Translations under genes and position numbers: made by a program
Source of the DNA: a virus
Length of the DNA stretch: 53,141 nt
Direction: 5' to 3' (one strand)
Virus record (IMG/VR): IMGVR_UViG_3300028590_000320
Location: 1 to 53,141 of that record
Notes under the pieces: generated by a model
What the model was told of the DNA's origin: nothing
Databases searched by the model: none
Seen by the model: the letters and a program-made list of their open reading frames with translations, nothing else
In this document: piece by piece, positions 22,216 through 29,989 of the stretch
Position numbering within the stretch: position 1 is the first letter of the stretch
Layout of the letters: each line of letters starts with the position of its first letter

Positions 22216-22710
22216 CTACGGCTTAATAAACATGATGATGGAAACAATCCAGGGGCTAGCGGCCGCAAAAGAAAAGCGAATGCTGAGGCCAACCCATTTG
22301 TATTTGGCGGCGGCAATTTCGGCGTTTCTGTGAATCTGTGCTGTCCAGTCTTTGAGCAATTCCTCTGCGCTTGCGTGTGAGAATTGGGACTGAAATTCAG
22401 GAAGGCTGAGCTCCTGAATTCTGCCAAAGAACAATAGTGAGCTTATAGGGCCTCCGATGCGAGGCTTCAATGCAATGGCGGCGCAAACCAAAGCGGCCAC
22501 TGTTCCCACCGCTGCGAATCCGGCAAAAAAATATGCCCAGGCCGTGCGCGTGGAGGCATCGGAGGCGCCGTAGGCGGCTGCCAAGCCTGCAAGCAATCCG
22601 GTGTCAATGGCAACCACTGCTCCGACTTTCACTTCAGCGGCGGCAATCCAGGCCAAATGGCGCTCGAGCACCCATTGAGCGGTCGCCAGTCGATCAGACA
22701 CGTCATTCAT
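22216..22710 (-). CDS. pycTM: Pycsar membrane effector (PycTM, DUF5706)
   Basis: 164 residues from MNDVSDRLATAQ. The N-terminal motif WVLERHLAWIAAAEVKVG leads into a first membrane helix (26-46), then a second (58-81), then the conserved GGPISSLLFFGRIQEL loop, the EELLKDWTAQIHRNAEIAAAKY segment, and a last membrane helix (141-162). This is the domain order of Pycsar transmembrane effectors, which damage the inner membrane on binding a cyclic pyrimidine. A longer upstream frame is rejected: it runs through structured RNA sequence and lacks a ribosome site. Transcribed with the cyclase, antisense to the phage late direction. Confidence 0.88.
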   Translation of the reverse strand: MNDVSDRLATAQWVLERHLAWIAAAEVKVGAVVAIDTGLLAGLAAAYGASDASTRTAWAYFFAGFAAVGTVAALVCAAIALKPRIGGPISSLLFFGRIQELSLPEFQSQFSHASAEELLKDWTAQIHRNAEIAAAKYKWVGLSIRFSFAAASPWIVSIIMFIKP

Positions 22711-22779
22711 CGCGTTTGAAAAAATTTGGTTACAACATTGTCCCACCGCATCTGATTTCTGGCATCCCCCACGTTGGGG

Positions 22780-22808
22780 TTTCCAGAAAAAGAGAAGTGC
22801 TGCATAAT
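22780..22808 (+). promoter_or_regulatory. Candidate late promoter (PR'-like)
   Basis: TTTCCA (22780-22785), a 17-base spacer and CATAAT (22803-22808, five of six to consensus). It points toward the late genes and is followed by hairpins and a terminator, as in lambda PR'-tR'. The Q-like gene is upstream, separated only by the antisense Pycsar pair. Confidence 0.5.
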
Positions 22809-22823
22809 TTGCACCGAGTTCGC

Positions 22824-22911
22824 GCGTACTGCTGAGTACGCTGCCCTCAACTCTTTGCTGAACACCTGCCGCCGCTCCGGCGACGGCCGCCACCCTCGAC
22901 GGGGAAGGTGT
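22824..22911 (+). ncRNA. Structured leader RNA before the late terminator
   Basis: A perfect 7-bp hairpin, GCGTACT/AGTACGC with loop GCTG, at 22824-22841, then a closing stem ACACCT (22862-22867) with AGGTGT (22906-22911) that encloses two GC-rich hairpins. A terminator follows. No reading frame with a ribosome site fits here. It could be a pause or antitermination leader read by the Q-like protein, or an independent small RNA. Confidence 0.4.
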
Positions 22912-22923
22912 CTCCAAAATTCA

Positions 22924-22950
22924 AAGCCGCCCACTGAGGCGGCTTTTTCG
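22924..22950 (+). terminator. Strong rho-independent terminator (tR'-like)
   Basis: Stem AGCCGCC/GGCGGCT with loop CACTGA followed by TTTTT. It ends the leader transcript, and late expression would need antitermination through it. Confidence 0.88.
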
Positions 22951-22955
22951 TTTCC

Positions 22956-23031
22956 GCATTCCAGCGCGCGGGCCGCGTCGCCAGCCTTCCAAGCTGTGCA
23001 GAGAAGGGTTCGATTCCCTCGGGATGCTCCA
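22956..23031 (+). tRNA. tRNA-Gly(UCC)-like gene, degenerate
   Basis: Exactly 76 bases with encoded CCA. The acceptor GCATTCC/GGGATGC gives seven pairs with one wobble. The anticodon loop CTTCCAA carries UCC with U33, and U73 fits Gly identity. The T loop TTCGATT is canonical. Defects: an anticodon stem mismatch (C22981-T22997), a T stem mismatch (A23004-C23020), no T8, and a very GC-rich D arm without the usual A14. It may be a decayed or highly diverged phage tRNA. No reading frame competes. Confidence 0.45.
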
Positions 23032-23037
23032 AGTCAG

Positions 23038-23065
23038 GCAGGTTCAATTCCTGCTCGCTGGCCGA
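23038..23065 (+). pseudogene. Isolated tRNA 3' half (T arm and acceptor strand)
   Basis: A perfect T arm, GCAGG-TTCAATT-CCTGC, followed by a seven-base acceptor strand and a CGA in place of CCA. There is no matching D and anticodon half upstream, since only six bases separate it from the preceding tRNA. It is probably a remnant of a tRNA array. Confidence 0.5.
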
Positions 23066-23079
23066 GATCTGGTGAAGGA

Positions 23080-23107
23080 CGGGGTTCGAATCCCCGGCGG
23101 GGCGCAA
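23080..23107 (+). pseudogene. Second isolated tRNA 3' half
   Basis: A perfect T arm, CGGGG-TTCGAAT-CCCCG with the consensus loop, followed by GCGGGGC and GCA. The 5' half is missing. The T loops of this array lie 34 and 42 bases apart, too close for full tRNAs. The GCGGGGC strand can instead fold on itself with the next bases through a GCAA tetraloop. Confidence 0.5.
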
Positions 23108-23384
23108 GCCCTTCGCGACGCTGTCCGGGTAGACAGGGGCACAAGCCAGCCGGGGGAAGGGCTCCCGGCGCCAATTTCGCGGTCAAGCGCTCGCGCGCAG
23201 GGTTGAGAGTTCCCGGCCGCCGCAACCACTTTCGGCGACAGCCGGCTGGAAGATGTCGAAGCGCCTGCTCAACAGCCAGCGCCGGGCCAAGTCTGGCCCG
23301 CAGGACCAAGCTCCAGCCGCCGCCCGTTTACGGCCAGACGCGAACCCGCTTATCAAGGGCGCGCGAGGCTCAGGGATTCCGAAT
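23108..23384. other. Gene-free GC-rich structured stretch
   Basis: No convincing gene is seen. Several strong hairpins are present: CTGTC/GACAG at 23121-23136, GCCGGG/CCCGGC at 23149-23169, and a 7-bp stem CGGGCCA/TGGCCCG at 23283-23300. A tRNA-end-like ACCA occurs at 23225-23228. It could be further decay of the tRNA array or a structured RNA. Confidence 0.35.
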
Positions 23385-23591
23385 TCAACCGCCGTCGCTG
23401 GGGCGCTTCCAGCCGTTCTCGTCAGCCTCCCAGTCAATCAGCACGCTGCGCAGTTGCCGCACTGCCTCCGTGAGTTGGACAACGGCCGATCGCGCCTCCT
23501 GATCCTGAATACTCACGGACGAGGCCATGGCCGCATCAAGTGCCACATCGGCCTTGAGGAAGCGCGGGTCGGAGATGGCTGATTTCTTCAT
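23385..23591 (-). CDS. Small hypothetical protein, antisense before the terminase
   Basis: 68 residues from MKKSAISDPRFLK. Helical, with EARSAVVQLTEAVRQLRSVL and an aromatic, basic end (WEADENGWKRPSDGG). A longer frame exists, but its upstream part overlaps the terminator region. The start has a loose GAAAGG upstream. No family recognised. Confidence 0.45.
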   Translation of the reverse strand: MKKSAISDPRFLKADVALDAAMASSVSIQDQEARSAVVQLTEAVRQLRSVLIDWEADENGWKRPSDGG

Positions 23592-23697
23592 CGCTGGCAG
23601 AGCCTTTCGTTGGTGGAATCTCATCATAGGCAGATGCGGCTCCCGTTGATGGGCAATATTGAAAATCAGTTGTCTCCTGGCTGACCGCCAGCCCTTC

Positions 23698-23737
23698 GCC
23701 CGCATCAGCCGCCACGAGTGGTTCGGGCTTTTTCTTT
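23698..23737 (+). terminator. Possible rho-independent terminator
   Basis: GCCCG (23698-23702) pairs with CGGGC (23724-23728) around an inner CCA/TGG hairpin, followed by TTTTTCTTT. It lies in the 308-base gap between the small antisense gene and the small terminase; apart from it I see nothing in that gap. Confidence 0.45.
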
Positions 23738-23899
23738 CGGCCCCGCTCATCCCGGCAACGTGAGCCGGCGCCACACGGGTAAATGTGGCGGTTCTCCGGC
23801 GAATGCGGTCCCGCTCAATCACGAGTGCCGCGAACAGCCATCACCCCAGCGCCTCACGGCGTAAGTGCTCATGGGGCGTCGAATTCGAAAGGCCCCGCT

Positions 23900-24469
23900 A
23901 TGGGACGACCATCCAAACTCAGCGAGGCCAAGTGGGAGCAGATCAAGAAACGGCTCCTGGCAGGCGAGAAAGCTGCAGACCTCGCAAGAGAGTTTGGAGT
24001 ATCGAAATCAGCGATCAGCAGCCGAGTTTCGAAACGAATCGAAACTGTTCGGGAAGTCGCGCACAAGATCGTTGAGACCGAGTCTGCCATTCGGGAACTG
24101 AGCATCGCGGACCAGATTTCAGCCGTTTCGCTGGCTGACCAACTGCGGGCGATTTCTGGACACCTGGCGGGTGCTGCCAACTTCGGCGCGGCCACCGCGC
24201 ATCGGCTTTCGGGCATCGCCCACGCCAAGGTGCAGGAGATCGATGACGCGGCGCCACTGAACGCGGAAAGCATCGAATCGCTCAAGGGCGTGTCGGTGCT
24301 CACCGAGATGGCGAATAAGGCCAGCGTCATCGGCCTGAACCTACTGAGCGCAAACAAAGAGATGACGAAGTCCTCGCTTGAGGACGCGCCGGTCCTGCCG
24401 GTTCGGATCGTTGTACAGGTCGAAGATGCAAGTCAACCCGAGCCCGCGGCTAAACAAGCCGCAGGCTGA
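23900..24469 (+). CDS. Terminase small subunit
   Basis: 189 residues from MGRPSKLSEAKWEQ, the ATG with GAAAGG upstream. The N-terminus is a helix-turn-helix of the resolvase kind (LLAGEKAADLAREFGVSKSAIS), which recognises the packaging site. The remainder is helical and probably oligomerises. It overlaps the large subunit by 44 bases, which couples their expression. Confidence 0.85.
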   Translation: MGRPSKLSEAKWEQIKKRLLAGEKAADLAREFGVSKSAISSRVSKRIETVREVAHKIVETESAIRELSIADQISAVSLADQLRAISGHLAGAANFGAATAHRLSGIAHAKVQEIDDAAPLNAESIESLKGVSVLTEMANKASVIGLNLLSANKEMTKSSLEDAPVLPVRIVVQVEDASQPEPAAKQAAG

Positions 24470-25715
24470 GTTCATCGCCCTTGACCGCAAGTTCCGGGCG
24501 TTCGTCGCGGGCTTCGGCAGCGGGAAGACATGGGTAGGGAGCGCGGCCTTGTGTCAGCACGCGTGGGAGTGGCCCAAGGTCAACAGCGGCTACTTCGCCC
24601 CGACCTATGCCCAGATCCGGGACATCTTCTACCCGACGATTGAAGAGGTCGCCGAGCAGTGGGGCCTGACGACAGACATCCACGAGACGAACAAGGAGGT
24701 TCACCTCTACTCGGGTGGCCAGTACCGCAGCACGATCCTCTGCCGGTCGATGGAGAAGCCTGGCGACATCGTCGGCTTCAAGATCGGCAAGGCGCTGATC
24801 GACGAGCTTGACGTGATGAAGGCGCACAAGGCAGCGATCGCCTGGCGCAAGATCATCGCGCGGATGCGCTACAAGATGGACGGCCTGAAGAACGGCATCG
24901 ATGTGACGACGACGCCCGAAGGCTTCAAGTTCGTCTATCAGCAATTCGTCAAGGCAGTGCGCGAGAACCCCGAGTTGTCGAAGCTGTACGGCCTGGTGCA
25001 GGCAAGCACCTATGACAACGCGAAGAACCTGCCGGATGACTACATCTCGTCGCTGCGCTCGAGCTATCCGCCGCAGCTGATCGAAGCCTACATCCGCGGG
25101 CAGTTCACGAACTTGGCAAGCGGCAGCGTCTACCCAAACTTTGACCGGGAGTTGAACCACACCCCTGAGCGCATCAAGGAAGGCGAGGCCCTGCACATAG
25201 GTATGGACTTCAACGTCCTGAACATGACTGCGGCGGTCAGCGTGATCCGCGACGGCATGCCACTGACGCTGGAAGAGCTCACAAAGGTGCGCGACACCCC
25301 GGCGATGGCCCGGTTACTGAAGACCCGCTACCTGGACAAGAAGCATGCCGTGGTGGTCTATCCAGACGCCAGCGGCGGCAACACCAGCAGCAAGAACGCC
25401 AGCGAGTCGGACCTGAGCATCCTGAAAGAGGCCGGCTTCACGATCAGCGTGAACCCCTCGAATCCGGCCGTGAAAGACCGGGTCAATGCGGTGAACGCGA
25501 TCACCCTGAACGCAGTCGGCGAGCGCCGATGGAAGATCAATACCGATGCCTGCCCCGTCCTGACCGAGTCTCAGGAGCAGCAGGCCTACGACAACAACGG
25601 TGAGCCGGACAAGTCGACCGGGCACGACCACGCAAATGATGCTGTTGGCTACTTCTTGGTGAGGCGTTGGCCCATCGTGAAGAAGACCATCTCCGCCACA
25701 CCGTTCCGAATGTAA
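24426..25715 (+). CDS. Terminase large subunit
   Basis: 429 residues from MQVNPSPRLNKPQ. Walker A is GFGSGKT (residues 29-35), and a Walker B-like acidic pair lies in ALIDELDVM. The nuclease half has conserved Asp in MDFNVLNM, YPDASGG and HDHANDAVGYF. This enzyme pumps DNA into the procapsid and cuts it at maturation. The length is normal for the family. Confidence 0.93.
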   Translation: MQVNPSPRLNKPQAEFIALDRKFRAFVAGFGSGKTWVGSAALCQHAWEWPKVNSGYFAPTYAQIRDIFYPTIEEVAEQWGLTTDIHETNKEVHLYSGGQYRSTILCRSMEKPGDIVGFKIGKALIDELDVMKAHKAAIAWRKIIARMRYKMDGLKNGIDVTTTPEGFKFVYQQFVKAVRENPELSKLYGLVQASTYDNAKNLPDDYISSLRSSYPPQLIEAYIRGQFTNLASGSVYPNFDRELNHTPERIKEGEALHIGMDFNVLNMTAAVSVIRDGMPLTLEELTKVRDTPAMARLLKTRYLDKKHAVVVYPDASGGNTSSKNASESDLSILKEAGFTISVNPSNPAVKDRVNAVNAITLNAVGERRWKINTDACPVLTESQEQQAYDNNGEPDKSTGHDHANDAVGYFLVRRWPIVKKTISATPFRM

Positions 25716-25717
25716 AC

Positions 25718-27142
25718 ATGGCCCTTGACGTCAACCAACAATCGCCGGAAGTCGCAGCGATGGCCACGCAATGGCCTGTCGCCGAGGCGTTGCTGGGTGG
25801 GACGCCGACCATGCGCGCCGCGGGCAAGAATTTTCTCCCGATGGAGACGCGCGAGGCCGCGGCAGACTACGAATATCGCCTGAGCGTCGCCACGCTGTTC
25901 CCGGCCTTCCGCCGCACCATCACTGTGATGGCCGGCAAGCCCTTCAGCAAGCCGCTCACGTTCGGCGAAGACGTGCCGGAGACGATCAAGGGCCTGTGCG
26001 ACGACTGCGACCTCGAAGGCCGCAACCTGCACACGTTCATGGCCGAGCTCATGCAGAAAGTCCTGGCCTTCGGTCTGGAAGGCGTGCTCGTGGACTACCC
26101 GGTGACCGCCGGCCAGGTCCGCACGCTGGCCGACGAAAAGGCCATCGGGGCCCGCCCGTACCTGGTGCCAATCAAGCACAGCCAGATCCTGGGCTGGAAA
26201 ACGCGCAAGGTGAACGGCGTCACGAAGCTGGCGCAACTGCGCATCGCCGAGGTGAAGGAGGTCGAAGACGGCCCCTTTGGCGTGAAGTGCGTCAAGCGCG
26301 TGCGCGTGCTGGCGCCGGGCTCGTTCGAAGTCTGGGAAGAGACCGAAAAGAAGGAGTGGATTCTGGTCGAGGGCGGCCTCACCACCCTGGACGACATCCC
26401 GTTCGTGCCCTTCTACGGCGCGCGCCTGGCCTTCATGTGCGGCGTCTCGCCGCTGCTGGACCTCGCGTACCAGAACGTCAAGCACTGGCAGCAGCAGAGC
26501 GACCAGGACGACAGTGCCCGCTTCGCGCGCAAGCGCCTGCTGGTGTTCTCAGGCATCACGGAAGACAGCGAAATCATCGCGTCATCGCATTACTCGGTGA
26601 AGCTGCCGCAGGGTGCGACGGCCACGGTGGTGCAAGGCTCGGCAGAGAGTGTGACCGTCGGCCGCACGGAGCTCGACGCGCTCGAGGCCCAGATGATCAC
26701 CACCGGCGCCGAGCTGCTGGTCGTGAAGCCTGGAGAGCAGAAGTCGGCGACCCAATCGAACAACGACGCAGAGGGCAACAAGTCCGACCTGCAGCGCATC
26801 AGTGAGAACTTCGCGGATTCGATCGATCAGTGCCTCCAGTTCATGGCGGAATGGCTGAAAGAGCCTACGGGCGGCCACGTGACCCTGTTCTCGGACTACG
26901 GCGCTGGCTCACTGTCGGATGCGTCGGCACAGTTGATCATCAGCATGCAGCAGGGCGGCTTGATCACGAAGGAAACGGCGATTCGTGAGCAGCAACGCCG
27001 CGGCACCCTGTCCCCCGACATCGATCCCGAAGCCGAGCTCGACGCGGTGGCCGAGGAGGGGCCGAAACTGGGCGAGATCACCGACGAGGACATCGACCCG
27101 CTGACCGGCCTTCCGAGAAAGCCTGAACCGGCCGCTGGCTGA
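25718..27142 (+). CDS. Portal protein (DUF4055 family)
   Basis: 474 residues from MALDVNQQSPEVA. It has the DUF4055 pattern: a MRAAGKNFLPME start, TLFPAFRRTITVMAGKPF, LVDYPVT and LTTLDDIPFVPFYG, with a helical C-terminus. The portal dodecamer sits at one capsid vertex and guides DNA. The call follows the order terminase-portal-Mu F, and its end overlaps the next start by one base. Confidence 0.88.
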   Translation: MALDVNQQSPEVAAMATQWPVAEALLGGTPTMRAAGKNFLPMETREAAADYEYRLSVATLFPAFRRTITVMAGKPFSKPLTFGEDVPETIKGLCDDCDLEGRNLHTFMAELMQKVLAFGLEGVLVDYPVTAGQVRTLADEKAIGARPYLVPIKHSQILGWKTRKVNGVTKLAQLRIAEVKEVEDGPFGVKCVKRVRVLAPGSFEVWEETEKKEWILVEGGLTTLDDIPFVPFYGARLAFMCGVSPLLDLAYQNVKHWQQQSDQDDSARFARKRLLVFSGITEDSEIIASSHYSVKLPQGATATVVQGSAESVTVGRTELDALEAQMITTGAELLVVKPGEQKSATQSNNDAEGNKSDLQRISENFADSIDQCLQFMAEWLKEPTGGHVTLFSDYGAGSLSDASAQLIISMQQGGLITKETAIREQQRRGTLSPDIDPEAELDAVAEEGPKLGEITDEDIDPLTGLPRKPEPAAG

Positions 27143-28254
27143 TGGCCACGGTCAACGAGAAGCTGCTGGATGCAGAGACCGACCACGCGGTCAACCTGCA
27201 GCAGTACAGCGCCGGGGTTGTGCAGCGCATCATTGCGATCCTGAACCGGGCCGACGCGCGGCTCGCAGCGGCCTTGATGGAGGCACTGGAGAGGGTGGAC
27301 GCAACGACGTTCACGATCGAGCGCTTGGAGGCGATGCTGGGTGCGGTGCGGTCCCTGAATCAGGAGGCCTACGACGCCATCGGGCGCGCGCTGCCGGAAG
27401 AAATGGCGGTACTGGCGACCTACGAAGCGGGCTACCAGTTCGACCTGTTCGCCAAGACGATCCCCGCCGGAGTGCAGGCAGTCGTTCCAGTGCAGGCGAT
27501 CAGCGTCGAGCAGGCCTACGCGGCGGCGATGAGTCGGCCCTTCCAGGGGCGCCTCCTGCGCTCCTGGGCGGCGGCGGTCGAGCCGACCCGCATGGCGCAG
27601 ATCCGGAACGCGGTGCGCGACGGCTACCTGCAGGGCAAGACCAATGACCAGATCATCCGTGACATCCGGGGCACGAAGGCAAAGGGCTATGAAGACGGCA
27701 TCCTGAACCGGGGTCGCATCGAGGTCGAGGCCGTTGTCCGGACAGCGGTGGCGCATACAGCGGCCATGGCCCGCGAGGAGTTCTACAAGGCAAACACCGA
27801 GTTGATCGCGGCCCTGAAGTGGGTGTCGACGCTGGACCTGCGCACGAGCGCGATGTGCCGCATCCGCGACGGGAAGAAGTACACGACGGACCACAAGCCT
27901 GTCGGGCACTCGGTGCCGTGGCTGCAGGGGCCGGGCCGGCTCCACTGGCGGTGCCGCTCAAGCAGCGCGCCGATAACGAAGTCATTCCGCGAACTCGGCA
28001 TCGACATCGACGAGTTGGCGCCGGCAGAGCGTGCCAGCATGGACGGCCAGGTGCCGGCGGAGATGAGCTACGGCGAGTGGCTGCAGAAGCAATCGGCCAA
28101 GCGTCAGGATGAGGTTGTCGGGCCGGTGCGTGGCAGGCTCATGAGAGAGGGGCGGGTTCCCTTCGACCAGTTCTACAACGCTCGGGGCGAGTGGATTGAC
28201 CTGGATGTGTTGCGCGCTCGGGATGCCGAGGCTTTCAAGAAGGCTGGCTTGTAG
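27142..28254 (+). CDS. Minor head protein, Mu F / SPP1 gp7-like
   Basis: 370 residues. The middle carries the morphogenesis domain: VRTAVAHTAAMAREEFYKAN, then ALKWVSTLDLRTSAMCRIRDG and GRLHWRCRSS, with the Cys and His-Trp-x-Cys motif of the Mu F family. It acts in capsid assembly and may enter the host with DNA. It lies directly behind the portal, as in many siphoviruses. Confidence 0.88.
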   Translation: MATVNEKLLDAETDHAVNLQQYSAGVVQRIIAILNRADARLAAALMEALERVDATTFTIERLEAMLGAVRSLNQEAYDAIGRALPEEMAVLATYEAGYQFDLFAKTIPAGVQAVVPVQAISVEQAYAAAMSRPFQGRLLRSWAAAVEPTRMAQIRNAVRDGYLQGKTNDQIIRDIRGTKAKGYEDGILNRGRIEVEAVVRTAVAHTAAMAREEFYKANTELIAALKWVSTLDLRTSAMCRIRDGKKYTTDHKPVGHSVPWLQGPGRLHWRCRSSSAPITKSFRELGIDIDELAPAERASMDGQVPAEMSYGEWLQKQSAKRQDEVVGPVRGRLMREGRVPFDQFYNARGEWIDLDVLRARDAEAFKKAGL

Positions 28255-28267
28255 GCAAAATGGCGGC

Positions 28268-28579
28268 ATGACTGAAACACAGGTGACTGACCGGAAACTG
28301 CTCAAGGCTGCCGCGAAGGCGGCGGGGATGATTCCGCCGCCTGCCGGCATGGAGGAAGGCGGCGCCGGGCCTATGAGCAAAGGCGGCCTGGTCTTTTCGG
28401 GCAACGGCGAGTGCATTGACTGGAACCCGCTGACCGACGACGGCGACGCGCTACGGTTGGCGGTGAAGCTGCACTTGCACAAGGCAATTGCTGAAGCGCA
28501 CCGGCTCGTATCGAACGAACTGGACTTCTACGCCACCACCCGGCTCGCCATCGTCCGTGCCGCTGCCGCGTTGGCATAG
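28268..28579 (+). CDS. Conserved phage protein, paralogue of the gene at 1876
   Basis: 103 residues from MTETQVTDRKLLKAAAK. It shares with the leftward gene at 1876-2205 the DRxLLxAAAKAAG start, WNPLTDDGDALRLAVKL and an ATRLAIVRAAAAL end. Here it lies between head genes, on the opposite strand and in a late operon, so one copy was moved or acquired separately. Function unknown. Confidence 0.72.
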   Translation: MTETQVTDRKLLKAAAKAAGMIPPPAGMEEGGAGPMSKGGLVFSGNGECIDWNPLTDDGDALRLAVKLHLHKAIAEAHRLVSNELDFYATTRLAIVRAAAALA

Positions 28580-28580
28580 C

Positions 28581-28817
28581 GTGCCAACCCTGAAGCTCGT
28601 CCCTCCCGTCGAACCCTCTCCAGTCGAGAAGGTCCGCCAGCGCGTGCGTGCGATGCCGAAGCCGGCCGCCGTGCTGCAGTGCAACCGCTGCGGTGGCCGG
28701 GAGATGATCGAGACGAAGACTGGCATGCTGTTCAAGGACGGCAAGGCCAGCGGAGGCACAAAGCAGATCGTCTGCGTGACTTGCCTGATGAAGGGCGAAA
28801 GGGTGGTGGTCGCATGA
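28581..28817 (+). CDS. Small zinc-ribbon protein, GTG start
   Basis: 78 residues. Two CxxC pairs, CNRCGGREM and CVTCLMKG, form a zinc ribbon with a short basic tail. The start is a GTG one base after the preceding stop; a longer frame upstream is only the antisense-like overlap. Phages often carry such small ribbons; the role is unknown. Confidence 0.6.
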   Translation: MPTLKLVPPVEPSPVEKVRQRVRAMPKPAAVLQCNRCGGREMIETKTGMLFKDGKASGGTKQIVCVTCLMKGERVVVA

Positions 28818-28963
28818 TCGGTGTTTTTGGAGCGCAAACAGGTGCCGCGATCCGACGATTCTTCGACGGGAGCGTCCCGCTGTGGTTGTATGCCACCCTC
28901 GCCGTGGCAATGATCATCTGCGCCGTCCTGGCGTACCGAGACTGGCGAAACCGCCGCTACTGA
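28814..28963 (+). CDS. Small membrane protein
   Basis: 49 residues. After a short polar part there is one membrane helix (LWLYATLAVAMIICAVLAY), then DWRNRRY, so the basic end probably stays in the cytoplasm. The ATGA overlap with the zinc-ribbon gene supports a real gene. Function unknown. Confidence 0.55.
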   Translation: MIGVFGAQTGAAIRRFFDGSVPLWLYATLAVAMIICAVLAYRDWRNRRY

Positions 28964-28987
28964 ACACCGGCCGCAAGGCCCAAAACA

Positions 28988-29020
28988 ACCCGCCCCGGGC
29001 AGCCGCGGCGGGTTTTCTTT
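28988..29020 (+). terminator. First of two tandem terminators
   Basis: Stem ACCCGCC (28988-28994) with GGCGGGT (29007-29013), then TTTTCTTTTT. It separates the packaging and portal block from the scaffold and coat block. Confidence 0.8.
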
Positions 29021-29026
29021 TTCCCA

Positions 29027-29058
29027 AGCCGTTGTGCGCAAGCCCAGCGGCTTTTTTC
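29027..29058 (+). terminator. Second tandem terminator
   Basis: AGCCG (29027-29031) pairs with CGGCT (29048-29052) around a larger loop, followed by TTTTTT. Two terminators in a row suggest strong insulation unless antiterminated. Confidence 0.65.
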
Positions 29059-29147
29059 ATGCCTCAAACGCGGATGCGGAGTAGGGCGCTTCGGGCCGGA
29101 TGGCTCACCGCACACGGTTGGATGACCGTGAAGAAAGTACCTCAACC

Positions 29148-29927
29148 ATGCCATTCAAATACGACGCAGACGGCAACATCGTCATTCAGGAAGTCAACGG
29201 CCAGAAGCTGCCCGTGTTCGTGCACGCAGACGGCAAAGAAGCTCCCTTCGATGGCGACGGAACTGTCTCCACGATCAGCCGCCTCAACGGCGAAGCCCGC
29301 ACCCACCGGGAGGCCAAGGAGGCTGCAGAGCTTGCTCTGAAGCCGTTCAAGGACGCCGGCATCACGGATGCGGCTGCAGCCGTGAATGCGTTGAAGACCG
29401 TGAAGAACCTCGACGACAAGAAGCTGGTGGATGCCGGCGAAGTCGAGAAGATTCGCCAGGCGGCGATCGATTCGGTCCGTGCCGAGTACGAGCCCTTCAA
29501 GACCAAGGCGACTGAACTGGAGCAGCAGCTCTATGGCGAGAAGATCGGCGGCGCCTTCGCGCGCTCGAAGTTCATCGCCGAAAAGATCGCCGTTCCCGCC
29601 GACATGGTGCAAGCCGCGTTCGGCAGTCGGTTCAAGGTCGATGGTGGCAAGACGGTTGCGCTGGACCTCAACGGCCAGCCGATCTTCAGCCGCACGCGTC
29701 ATGGCGAGCCTGCCGACTTCGAAGAAGCCCTCGAGATCATGGTGGATGCCTACCCGCACAAGGCAAGCATCCTCAAGGGATCGGGCGCATCGGGCGGCGG
29801 CGCAGGCGGCAATGGTGGGGGCGGCTCTGGCGGCAAGAAGACCATCACCCGTGAGCAATTCGGAAAACTGGACCCCGCAGCGCAAGCCGCAGCGGCCCGG
29901 GATGCGAACACTGTCATCACGGAATAA
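29148..29927 (+). CDS. Scaffold-like protein (DUF6651 type)
   Basis: 259 residues from MPFKYDADGNIVI. Very helical and charged centre (REAKEAAELALKPFKDAGI), with a C-terminal Gly-rich linker (SGGGAGGNGGGGSGGKK) before a short acidic helix. The domain order resembles scaffold proteins that guide coat assembly and then leave. It stands directly before the coat protein. Confidence 0.7.
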   Translation: MPFKYDADGNIVIQEVNGQKLPVFVHADGKEAPFDGDGTVSTISRLNGEARTHREAKEAAELALKPFKDAGITDAAAAVNALKTVKNLDDKKLVDAGEVEKIRQAAIDSVRAEYEPFKTKATELEQQLYGEKIGGAFARSKFIAEKIAVPADMVQAAFGSRFKVDGGKTVALDLNGQPIFSRTRHGEPADFEEALEIMVDAYPHKASILKGSGASGGGAGGNGGGGSGGKKTITREQFGKLDPAAQAAAARDANTVITE

Positions 29928-29947
29928 GCGATTTCCAAGCAACCCCG

Positions 29948-29970
29948 GGCCGCCATGAGCGGCCTTTTTT
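29948..29970 (+). terminator. Terminator between scaffold and coat
   Basis: GGCCGC/GCGGCC with loop CATGA, then TTTTTT. It may reduce read-through or be overcome by late antitermination; coat would need more, not less, expression than scaffold. Confidence 0.8.
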
Positions 29971-29989
29971 CATTTCTGAAAGTCCAATC

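Noticed and set aside
22711-22917. Longer N-terminus for the Pycsar effector
   Set aside because: Would run through the hairpins of the leader RNA, with no ribosome site; the conserved domain begins at the chosen Met.
23121-23136. CTGT-N8-ACAG, LexA-like
   Set aside because: GC-rich centre, no TA flanks and no promoter or gene start near it; the region is better explained as an RNA hairpin.
22847-23309. Minus-strand frames encoding peptides such as EGIEP and RGFEPRP
   Set aside because: These are the typical antisense readings of tRNA T arms, which confirms tRNA-like DNA rather than a protein gene.
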